Origin: Dendrobium chrysotoxum | Lineage: Eukaryota > Streptophyta > Magnoliopsida > Asparagales > Orchidaceae | NCBI GenBank assembly: GCA_019925795.1 | Contig: CM034315.1 | Span: 9,238,001-9,302,000, forward strand | DNA length: 64,000 bases | Direction: 5' to 3' | Shown here: piece by piece, positions 32,920 to 42,307 of the stretch | Layout of the letters: every line of letters begins with the position of its first letter | Numbering within the stretch: position 1 is the first letter of the stretch | Made by a program: the position numbers and the translations under genes | Notes under the pieces: model-generated | Seen by the model: the letters and a program-made list of their open reading frames with translations, nothing else | Databases searched by the model: none | Told to the model about the DNA's origin: nothing

Positions 32920-34550
32920 TGTTACAACTCGGGCTCCCGAGTTTATGATTTTGATGATAACAATATTATTTATTGGCTCTTTATTTCTTCTAGTATTTGT
33001 TGTTTATACATGTTTTTGTGTTGACTAACATTTCAGGTACAACAGGCATCGGTCTTTAAAGATTCAGGGCTCAAGACTAGGTAGAATAGGTTATGATGAA
33101 AGAAAATATAATTTTCTTTTATTTATTTTAACTTCTTGAGTCAAGTCCTGTAAATGTGCATGATAGCCTGGTGACCGTGCACACACACACAATGGGAGAA
33201 AATTTAATGTAAATATTTTAATTTTTCTGTACATCGTACTGTACGATCTGGATCGTACTATACGATCTGGATCGTACTATACGATCTGGTGTTATAGAAA
33301 TTAATTAAAATATTTTATTTTTCTGAAAAAATTTCTTTTGAAATATAACAAATCGTACAGTACGAACACCACATCGTACTGGACGATCTGGTATAATTAG
33401 AAACCCCGTCGATCATTAAATTAGGCAAAAATTTGGATTTGAAAATTGTTCTATTCGTACTGTACGATCTTAATCGTATTGTACGATGTTTAAAATATTG
33501 CCTAATTTAATCCTGTGATTATTCAATCGAATCTGCGTAATTTTGATATTTGGATCGTACTGTACGAACTGGATCGTACTGTACGATGATCAGAGACGAT
33601 TTTGGTCGTCCCAAGATTCATTCTGGACGAACTGCACTTCGATTGAACTAATCGTACTGTACGATTCTGAGATCGTACAGTACTAACAGGTCAAATTCTG
33701 CACATCGTACTGGACGATCCTGTGATCGTACTGTACGATCTTTGACGGCTGAATTGGATTTTTAGGGTTTTTTGAAGCCCTCTATTTAAGCTTTCTCATA
33801 AGACTTTGTAGGAGTCTTTTTGAGCATTCATTGAGTTGTTTTCTTCTAAAGAAAGCTTGAAGAGAGAGCTTTGGGCTAGGGAGAGAAATGGTGGAGTTTG
33901 TAAGAGAGGGAGAAGATCCTTGTGGGCTTCAAGGGAGTGTGAGAGGGGGTTTTCACACGGTTGCTCCGGCAAACTTGCACCTGAGTTCCTCCAAGAGTCA
34001 AGGTTTATCTTGAGGGAAGCTTTGGGAAGAAGAAGACCTCTTTGGTGTCAAAAGACCAGGCTACTCCGCCACACCGGGGAAGGTGAAAGTGATTCAAGGT
34101 CCTCTGCCTCACCAGGAGGGTGAAAAGGAGTTAAGGTTCTCTGCCTGTGAAAGGAGTACGGTCCTCTGCCGCACCGGGTTGGTGGAAGAGAGTTTGTAAG
34201 GGCTTCTCCGCCCAGCTGAGGGGGCTAAAGGAGAGACACTATAGTGATAGTGCAATACCCGGAGAGGAGGCTCCGGGGAGTGGACGTAGGTCATAGTTTG
34301 ACCAAACCACTATAAATCTGGTGTGCTCTTTCTGATTTTATTTTCCGCACTTTATTTTTCATGCATCTTATTTTCTATTATAACTGCTTGGTGAAAATCT
34401 GAGAACATTATTTTATTGTGATAATTAGAGAATAATCATCATCTTTATATAACAAATCATCAGCTTCCGCATTTGACTAGTTAAGTTATTATTGTAAGAA
34501 ATCTGAAAAATCAATAAATATTAGAACTCTTGGCGCATCTCGATCTTTCA
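32920..34550 (+). mobile_element. copia LTR, SIRE/Maximus-like
   Basis: Runs from TGTTACAACTCGGG to CGATCTTTCA (TG...CA), followed two bases later by TGGTATCAAAGC, an initiator-Met primer-binding site. The right part has serial CCTCTGCC-CACCGGG units (34050-34180) and GGAGTGGACGTAGG then AACCACTATAAAT, which I associate with SIRE/Maximus LTRs. At 1631 bp it is long, as that lineage often is. It is a left (5') LTR. The element body is missing beyond about 34583. The open frame 33836-34123 inside it is not a gene. Confidence 0.75.
33233..33739. repeat. array of short palindromes ATCGTACTGTACGAT
   Basis: About 13 copies or near copies of a 15-base palindrome (arms ATCGTAC/GTACGAT around one base), mostly in adjacent pairs separated by four to six bases such as CTGG, the pairs spaced by 25-90 bases of AT-rich text. 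They are in the U3 part of the copia LTR. Confidence 0.95.
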
Positions 34551-34552
34551 AG

Positions 34553-34564
34553 TGGTATCAAAGC
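34553..34564 (+). other. primer-binding site of the copia element
   Basis: TGGTATCAAAGC, matching the 3' end of initiator-Met tRNA with one change from TGGTATCAGAGC, two bases after the LTR. Confidence 0.8.
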
Positions 34565-34582
34565 ATACACTTGACTTTCATG

Positions 34583-34704
34583 TTCGACTGTAAGCTTGCT
34601 GAAATCGGAGTTTAAATAGTCTCCGAATTAATTTTTGAAGTTTCCAACTTAAGTTTTTCCTCGAGATTCGTGCCCGATCAAGATAATTTTCCAATGACGT
34701 ATCA
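34583..34704 (-). repeat. truncated 3' LTR of the Tat-type element
   Basis: 122 bp almost identical to 40110-40231: GTTCGACT, TAAGCTTGCTGAAATCGG, TAGTCTCCGAATTAATTTTT and so on to GACGTATCA, with only two or three differences. About 890 bp of the LTR is missing on the left. Confidence 0.9.
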
Positions 34705-34929
34705 GTTGCCCCCCTATTTTTGGACGTCAAAGCTCCAGGAGTCCAAAAATATATGTGTCGGCTTTTCACTTTGGCAAAATCGCAAAAATTTGTGTTCCAA
34801 AAATTAAATGTTTGCTCGAACTTGATTATAGAGGCCACGTTGAGCTCCGAAAGTGTCAAAATTGAGTCCGGAACGTCGAAAAACGTGTCCGGGGACCCTA
34901 AAAATGTCGAATTTGGACCGTTCGGGCCC

Positions 34930-35040
34930 AAAATCGGAGCCCGGTAACGCGTAGGCGGCCGAACCGGCCGGCCGTCCGGCGGCGCCCGCGCGGGAGCGCG
35001 CGCAACAGGCGCGCCCCTTGGGCGCGCGGCAGTTGCCCCC
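34930..35040. other. very GC-rich block with repeated polypurine-type motif
   Basis: About 100 bases made largely of G and C (GCGCGCG, GGCCGGCC). It ends in GGCAGTTGCCCCCATTTTT, nearly repeating CAGTTGCCCCCCTATTTTT at the LTR edge (34704-34721). A run of about 22 T follows. It may mark a second, nested LTR boundary. Confidence 0.5.
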
Positions 35041-35309
35041 ATTTTTCATATTTTTTTTTTTTTTTTTTTTGAGGGGGCGGCTAGCAGCAGCCGCTCCTCA
35101 CAATTTTTTTTTTTTAATTCCGAAAATGTCACATTTGGACTCCAAATTTTCTAGAATAAATCTAGAAAATGTTTCTAGAAGAATTTTTAAACTATTTGGA
35201 GGGGAAATTCCCTCCAAATTTTAAAATTTTTCCCCCCTTTTCACCCTTTTCTCTTCCTATAAAAACCCCCCTTGGGGTAGGAGGAAAATTGCACCTTCTC
35301 TACTCCTCT

Positions 35310-35660
35310 CCCTCTCCTTCTAGCTTTTGGCATTTTGAGGCCTTCCGCTGTTTTTGAGTGGATGATTTTCCCCACTCGACTCGGCGCCCCTCTCTTTGCG
35401 CAGAAGTTAGCGGCTTTCTCCCTTCTCCCCTCTAGCTTCTGGCATTTTGAGGCCTTCCGCTGTTTTTGAGTAGGTGAGTTTCCCTACTTGACTCGGCGCC
35501 CCTCCTTTTGCACAGAAGTTAGCGGTTTTCCCTCTTTTTTCTCTCATTCTGGCTTTCTGACAGTTGAGGCATTCCGTTGTTATTCAGTAGGTGATTTTCC
35601 CTACTTGAGACAACGCCCCTCCTCTTCTACAGGAGTTAGAAATTTCTTTTCTTTTTCATT
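35310..35660. repeat. tandem repeat, three units of 112-118 bp
   Basis: Units start near 35321, 35433 and 35550. Each has TAGCTTTTGGCATTTTGAGG, TTCCGCTGTTTTTGAGTAGG, a CTACTTGACTCGGCGCCCCT block and CAGAAGTTAGCGG. The third is the most diverged. A + strand CTATAAAAACCCCCC lies just upstream at 35256. Confidence 0.9.
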
Positions 35661-35689
35661 CCTTCATGTGGAGGTGAGATGTTAGTCGG

Positions 35690-36240
35690 AGGGAGTCTGA
35701 AGATGGTCGGAAGTCAGGCGTTGGGAAGAAGTACGGCGTCGGGTAGAACTCCGACGAAAATCCGTCGGCGGGAAGAAGTCCTATGACGGGTAGAAATTCG
35801 GTGTCGGGTAGAAGCCCAACAAACATCCGGCGATGGGCAGAAGTCCGACGTCGGGAAGAATTACAGCGTCGGGTTGAAGTCCGACGAGGGTCCGACGACG
35901 GGCATAAGTCCGGCGTTGGGTAGAAGTTCGACGAAAGTCACGCGACTGACAGAAGTCTTTCAACGGGAGGAAGTTCGGTGTCAGACAGAAGTCTGACGAA
36001 AGTCCCGCGATTGGCAGAAGTCCTGCGTCGAGTGGAAGTACGGTGTCGGGCAGAAGTCCGACGAAAATATTGGGCAAAATTCCAACGAAAGTCTGGCGAC
36101 GGGCAGAGACCCAGCAACGGGAAGAAGCTCGTCGTCGGGTAGATATCCGAGGCAAGTCACGCAACTGGCAGAAATACAACGTTGGGTAGAAATTCGACGA
36201 GGGTCTGGCGACGGGCAGATGATGGCCGGCGTCCAGTAAC
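35690..36240. repeat. minisatellite of GTCGGGTAGAAGTCCGACG units
   Basis: Some 25 degenerate units of about 20-22 bases (GGCGTCGGGTAGAAGTCCGACGA-like). The same words occur in the 5' LTR at 39475-39690, so array and LTR share sequence. Long minus-strand open frames here (for example 36284-35781) are repeat artefacts, not genes. Confidence 0.9.
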
Positions 36241-36721
36241 ATTGTGTTAAGGCAATATTCATCCATACTGAAGTGTGCCAACATTAGATATTACTGAATC
36301 AAGAGGCCGAAGTAGTGTGACATGCCAATATTCTGGCAATACACTAACACTGTCAACTGAGTGGAGGTCTGATGATGATCCAGTTATGTCCTTTCTTTAA
36401 AGGAGCAGTTGTAGGAGATGCTTGCGTGCAGTAAGGGAGAAGTCACTTAAATCCACCAAGGATATTTGACTGTGTTAAAGTTACTTGTTACTGGATGATA
36501 CTAGCTTGTATGAGTGTCACCAGTGTACCTTTTGATTTCAACTTCTGGTGAGAAGAAATGTATATTTGAATCTGAATTTATGTAACTCCAATGATATTGT
36601 ATATGAAATGAGGATTTGTCCCCTAGAGGGACCTGAATTGTTATTGCATCTGTAAGACATGCTTTGTGCTTTTGATGTATTATTAGTTTGAATGAATGTG
36701 AGAGACATCCTTTTAGGATGT

Positions 36722-37250
36722 TTGACATATCTGAGACTGTAAGTCAAAGCCCTTGCTTGATGACGTTAAGGGAAGATGTTAGATTAAATCTCCCCAAGAA
36801 TGATCTTCCAATGATTGTGATACAAGACATCATCCAATGACATTTGACCTATATGAGGTTGTATGTCAGAGCCCTGCTCAATGACGTTAACCTGTATAGG
36901 AGTGGTCAAGGGAATCCACCAAGGATGTGAGACCTATTCGAGGTTGTATGTCAGAGCCCTGCTCGACGACGTTAACCTTTATGGAAGAGGTCGAGAGAAT
37001 CCACCAAGGATGTGAGACCTATCCGAGGTTGTATGTCGGAGCCTTTGCTCGACGACGTTAACCTGTATGGAAGAGGTCGAGAGAATCCACCAAGGATGCG
37101 AGACCTATCCGAGGTTGTATGTCGGAGCCTTTGCTCAACGACGTTAACCTGTATGGAAGAGGTCGAGAGAATCCACCAAGGATGTGAGACCTATCCGAGG
37201 TTGTATGTCGAAGCCTTTGCTCGACGACGTTAACCTGTGTGGAAGAGGTC
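36722..37250. repeat. 86-bp tandem repeat, about six units
   Basis: GACGTTAACCTGTATGG recurs at 36883, 36968, 37054, 37140 and 37226, giving periods of 85, 86, 86 and 86. Each unit also has AGAGAATCCACCAAGGATG and GAGACCTATCCGAGGTTG. Units towards 36722 are more diverged, the inner ones nearly identical. Confidence 0.95.
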
Positions 37251-37600
37251 AGATCGAATCCCCCTGGGATTGATCATCCAGTGATTGAGACATAATAAAG
37301 ATTGTGTATTTCTCGAATCAAGGATAAATAGACTATATTTGTCAGTAGTTTTTCATTGTCATTTATATTCTTTTTTAAAGAAAGAGACAATATCAAAACT
37401 GGACGAACAACACATTATATTATTGTAAGACAATACAATAATTCCCCTGTACAACAAAAGAGATACATATAGGGACAACCACATCATTTGACTTGGTAGA
37501 AATACTAAGGACATTAGAGTGACATCCTACTGATCATAGAAGAGATACATGGTGACACATGACAAGTCGTATTACTAACACAAAGGTTCAAGTTGCAGCA

Positions 37601-39172
37601 TTACTCAATCTCACCAACCATTTGAATATTATTCAATGGTTGTCTTTGTTGTTGTTGATTTTGCCCCCCAGTGGGGCGAGCTTCTTCTCGGGTAGGTGGA
37701 TTCCCAATAAACTGTCGAAGATAGCCCTGGCGGATAAGTCTTTCAATCTCATCCTTAAGTTGCCAACATGCTTCAGTAGTGTGGCCCCGACTACGATGAA
37801 AGTGACAGTACTGATCTTGATTTCCTGTATTTGGCTTCAAAGGATGTGGCCATTTCACTTTGTCCTGATCTTGAATTGTCATTAACACATTTGCTCGAGA
37901 TGTGTTGAGCGGAGTGTACTCTTTCTCCTTCCGAGGTTCTCGTTGTGGTAATGGGGGACTAGAAGGTAGATTGCTATTCCCTTGCTTTTTCCATTGTGAT
38001 GAGGGAATTTCCACCTCAGGTGCTCCCTTGCGCTTCCTAGTGGTTTGCTCGAACTATTTTCTATGAGCATTTATTGCCTCATCTGCAGATATCTGCGCCT
38101 CCACACGATGGATCAGATCGGCATATAAATGAACAGTGTCGCGCATAAGTGCCGAATAGAAAGGACCAGGACGAAGGCCTCCAAGGAAGACCCCTCGGAG
38201 CAATTCTGGGTTTAGTCCTGGAATCTGTTGTGCCTCGGTGGAAAATCGCTGAAAGTACTCTTTTAACGATTCTCCCTTGTTTTGACGAATCTCGGAGAGG
38301 TGGGAAGAATCTTTAGCAATTCTTCGATTGGCTACAAACTGTTCAACGAAGGCTTTGGCCAATTTGACGAATGAAGGGATCGTTCCAGATGAAAGAGAAT
38401 AGAACCATGTTCGCGCCTGTCCTTTGAGTGTAGCAGGAAAAACCTGACATAGGAGGGCATCAGAAGCTCGCTGGATATGCATGATGGTTCTGTAATGATC
38501 GATGTGCTCGTACGGGTCGGATGTCCCGTCGTAGGAATCGATGCTTGGTAGTTTAAATCCTGCCGGAATAGCGTGTTGAAGAATAGCTTCTGTCAAGGGT
38601 GACGACTCCTGCAAGTCCCACTGACGAAGGGGTTGCCTTATGCCTCCTGTAGGGAACTCTTCTCGGACCAATCGTCGTAGTTCGTGGCGAAGGGCATTGC
38701 GAGGGAGCTCAGCAATGTGTGGTCGGGCTAACTCTTCGGGGAGGTCCAAAGGAATACGAGGTTGCCGACCTGTGTGCGAAGGATGGGTAGAACTTGCTGT
38801 ATCAGCCAGTTCATTATCTTGATGCGACTGCGAACGCCTCCTGAGTGGAGGAAGAGGAATCTCGTCTTGAAGATGTTCGATTTGAACAGCTTCGACACGT
38901 GGTGGATCTCGAGGGAGAAGAACCTCCTCCTGAGGTGCTAGGGTCGGTTGTCGAGTCTCTCGCAAGAGTTGTAGGATCTCGTTTTGAGATTCTTCCATCT
39001 TTTGAATTCTCTCTTCTAGGGAGGGTCCCGAGGTTCCTTCTCCAGGTGCGTTTTGCCCCCCGGGGTATAAAGAGGCAGATATCGGGCGTCTATGATTCAT
39101 AAACTGATTCCTGGATTGATGAGAGTGAGAGCGGGAGGCTCCTATGAGGCGACTGCTACGCCTGTTGACCAT
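37601..39172 (-). CDS. Tat-type retrotransposon Gag with one in-frame amber codon
   Basis: Structural Gag of a Ty3/gypsy element, forming the particle that packages its RNA. It starts with ATG at 39172, 52 bases after the LTR. Residues 1-372 are open, with an Arg/Ser-rich start, a coiled-coil-like stretch near 50-70 (LEERIQKMEESQNEILQLL) and the capsid core (SYDGTSDPYEHIDHYR, WFYSLSSGTI, LKEYFQRF, LRGVFLGGLRPGPF). TAG at 38054-38056 interrupts the frame after HRK. The same frame then stays open for about 150 codons to 37601, including the Cys/His knuckle YCHFHRSRGHTTEACW. A single mutation or stop-codon readthrough would both fit. No pol frame follows. Confidence 0.85.
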
Positions 39173-39203
39173 CGTAGCAATACTTGAAGTTGTGGGATAA
39201 GGT

Positions 39204-39223
39204 TCCCACAGACGGCGCCAAAC
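39204..39223 (-). other. primer-binding/leader region of the Tat-type element
   Basis: On the minus strand GTTTGGCGCCGTCTGTGGG directly follows the LTR end CGCAACA. This sequence is common after the 5' LTR of Tat-like elements. I have not tried to assign the priming tRNA. Confidence 0.7.
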
Positions 39224-40231
39224 TGTTGCGGACTCAAATATACGCGGCGATAGATTTTAATTTTCCGTCTCAGCGTTGTACGTATATCCAGCACACAAAC
39301 AGAAGAGTGAAAGAAACACCAGGATTTTTACGTGGAAAACCCTGGAAAGGGAAAAAACCACGGGGCCACGCCCAGTTGAAAAAGTTCCATTAGTGTTGTT
39401 TGAAATACACGAGGCTGACTCGTCCTTTAACTTCAGGACGATCAGATTACAATGAGTATCAATTACAAGGCCAAGCAGAGTTCCGACGTCACTCGGGCGT
39501 CAGACAGAATTCCGGCGTCACTTGGAAAGAAGTCCGACGTCACTCGGACGTCGGGTAGAATTCTAGTGTCGGGCAGAATTCCGACGTTGCTCCCGTATCG
39601 GGCAGAGCTCCGGCGTCCCTCGGGCGCCTGGTGGTGTTCCGGCGGTGTTTCGGCGGAGTTCCGGCGGTGGTCGAGGAGGAGTTATTCCCTCCTAGGCTTC
39701 TCTTCTCTTCCTTCTCTTATTCTCTTCTTGGCTTGGGGTCCCCTCTTAAGAGAAATGAGGGGCTATTTATAGTTTTTCTGGAGTGGCATAGCCCGTAAAT
39801 ATGTGAGGGATCAAGGGCAAATAAGGAGTGATCCGGAAGAACGGTCGATATTGAATCCCTTGATCGTGAACCGTTTATCAAGTATTTGAAGGTCTTAATG
39901 ATATCAGAATTCTGCGATCTTGGGCTCGTTGGATTCGTCTCGTCGAGCCGCTCGATTTGACTATAAGCTCGTCAAAATCGGAGACCGTTTGGTAACTCAA
40001 ATTGCTGTTTGATGCTTCCAACAGCACTTCGGGTACTTGATTTGGACTCGTTTGGGCTCGGATTGAGTCGAATTTGGTGTTGTTGGATTCGTATTTCCGA
40101 GACGCTCAGTTCGACTATAAGCTTGCTGAAATCGGAGTTTAAATAGTCTCCGAATTAATTTTTGAAGTTTCCAACTTAAGTTTTTCCTCGAGATTCGTGC
40201 CCGATCAAGATAATTTTCCGATGACGTATCA
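39224..40231 (-). repeat. 5' LTR of the Tat-type element, 1008 bp
   Basis: TG...CA ends: TGTTGCGGACTC on the + strand left, GACGTATCA on the right. On the minus strand CTATAAATAGCCCC at about 39773-39760 is a good TATA box. GTCGGGCAGAATTCCGACG-type repeats fill 39475-39690. The + strand open frames in it are chance. Confidence 0.85.
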
Positions 40232-42202
40232 GAGATCATGCTAAAGTCGTTAGATTTTAGCGCACGGCTAATTAGTTTTAAATAAATGGTAAACTCCTGT
40301 CAAATATACATATTATATTTTTTAGGGCGAATTTAAATAAATGGTAAACTTCAGTTCATTCATAATAATTTAATAGTTAAGTAATTTTATATTAACCTAA
40401 AAAATGTAATTATTCATAATTTTTTTAAAAATAAAATAAGAAAAGATTAAATTAATGAAATTAAATTTATGTAAATATTACTATCATATTATATTTATTA
40501 GTTCTGTATAGGAAATATATAATAAAAAAAATCAGTTATGTTTAAGAAATATATAATATAAGTTAAATAAGTTTTGATTTAATGTGTATAATAACGAATT
40601 TTTCTGTTGAATTCGGTCAAAATTTCATAAAACATTTGTTCGGAGGAAGATGGAAATTGGCTAATAGACGGTATGAAGCACTGTTTTGCATTCTAATGAA
40701 TGCGGAAAACTATTTTCCACATTCTATTGACTATTAAAAAATACTTTCCACATTCTATTGAATGCTGAAAACAGTTTTGCATATTCTTCATTTTCAAAAA
40801 AATCAGAGAACTGTATAACTTATTCTTCGAATACGGAATTTGATTTTACCTATATGCTCCTTTTAAAATTAACTACTAAACATGCTCATTTAACTAAATC
40901 ATAAATAAAACCTACTCCTTTTTATAATTTTGCCTTTTAAAATTCTTAGAGACAAATTTTATGATCTCAAGCGATAGGCCAAGATTATAAGAAGCCAATA
41001 AAATATCATCTACATAATTAAAATATAAATTTGCTCTCACTAACATTATATATAGACTAATCAATGTTATTTTCTTGAAATCCAAAAGAAGTGTTAATCA
41101 TTGAATTCAAAATATCATTATTCGAAGTTGTTTAAATGCATATATGGACTCTTTAAATTTTCACACAATGAGTTTGTTTGTTTTTCATTTAAAAATTCCT
41201 CAGGTTGCTCCATGTATATTTATTTATATAAATTCTCATTTTGAAAATAGGTTCCACATCCATGTGATGCAAGTCTAAGTTATAATAAGCTAAATTTTAC
41301 AATTGATTCTCTTACATTTGATATTACAAGTAATTACCATACAAATTTTAAAATTGTCTTTTTTTTAAGCTAGAGAAAAGATCTCATTAGAGTCACACTA
41401 TTCTTTCAAGTAAAATGATTATCAATGAGTCTACCCTTATATCATTTGATATTGTCATTTGAGCTACATTTGATCTTAAAGACCTATTTACAATTGATTC
41501 TCTTACATTTGATATTATCATTTGAGTTACCATTGATTGTTCTTGAGTCCATCTTTTCTTAATGTGAATTATAAATTCCTAGTTTTGTTAGGCAACCCAA
41601 TCATTTAAGTGCCTTAAAAACTTACTTTCATTCCATTAATCTATGATTACACCTTCAAAACGCAAGACCATTCATTGTATTAAGCACATATATCACACTT
41701 TTTAAGGAATTTAGCAAATAAACTAAGCCATCCAATTTCATTATATTTTTCATCACATTCATCACCTCCATCAGACATAATAATTTTCATTTTTTCTCTC
41801 ATTAATGTACCTCAAAGACCTCTATTAATTGAGATTTTTGATACAACAAATATACACAATCATAAAGTAAGAAATCAGCATGATAAATCATCATAATTTT
41901 GTTTGTTTGAACTACCAGCTTCATCCAGGCCTACAAACAAAAGACTCTGCTACAGGCTACAGCTCAAGGGCTTCAAGCTCCTTACCAAAGCAAATATATT
42001 AGAAATACTAATGACTGGCTACTGCTATATTACAGTGATGTAATTCGAAATCTGTTCAAAATTTAGCATAATGATCATTTTGTCCTTATTTGTAATCTAT
42101 ATAGCTAAAGGCAAAAGCAATGACAAAATGGTCATTTACCTATTTTTCAAACAGATTTTGGACTGTGCATCAAAAGCCCATATTCCCTGTGTGATTATAT
42201 CT
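40232..42202. other. AT-rich intergenic DNA
   Basis: No gene or transposon recognised. A short word, TTTCCACATTCTATTGA, recurs between about 40710 and 40765. CAATTGATTCTCTTACATTTGATAT recurs at 41300 and 41488. The CCT gene's 3' UTR should lie at the right end. Confidence 0.6.
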
Positions 42203-42307
42203 CTATATGTGTTGAAGTTTTGCTGCTGCTGCCTCACATGCTTCGCTCTTTGCAAACCTGCCCCGCACACGCGGCTGACTGTCAGCCAAAGCTTTTCTGC
42301 ATAGATA
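42203..42307 (-). CDS. CCT gene last exon
   Basis: Begins after ACTTGCAG with YLCRKALADSQPRVRGRF, the second half of the CCT motif, then AKSEACEAAAAKLQHI and TAG at 42205-42203, 35 codons with the stop. Another frame of the same stretch is open but does not match the motif. Confidence 0.9.
   Translation of the reverse strand, partial: YLCRKALADSQPRVRGRFAKSEACEAAAAKLQHI

Larger units (their letters stand above)
34583..40231 (-). mobile_element. non-autonomous Tat-type Ty3/gypsy element, gag only, 3' LTR truncated
   Basis: The full 5' LTR is 39224-40231 and the remaining 122 bp of the 3' LTR is 34583-34704. Both end in GACGTATCA (start TGATACGTCA on the minus strand). The minus strand reads LTR, GTTTGGCGCCGTCTGTGGG leader, gag, tandem arrays, the purine tract AAAAATAGGGGGGCAAC, then the 3' LTR. 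No protease, reverse transcriptase, RNase H or integrase was recognised in the 3.0 kb after gag. Tat/Ogre elements are known for tandem repeats in this 3' region. The left LTR is fused to a foreign copia element. Confidence 0.8.

Noticed and set aside
35781..36284. Minus-strand open frames of 167 and 93 codons.
   Set aside because: They follow the 20-base minisatellite unit, and the repeated Leu/Pro/Arg-rich peptides are translation of the repeat.
38640..39102. + strand open frames opposite gag.
   Set aside because: Shadows of the gag gene in other frames.
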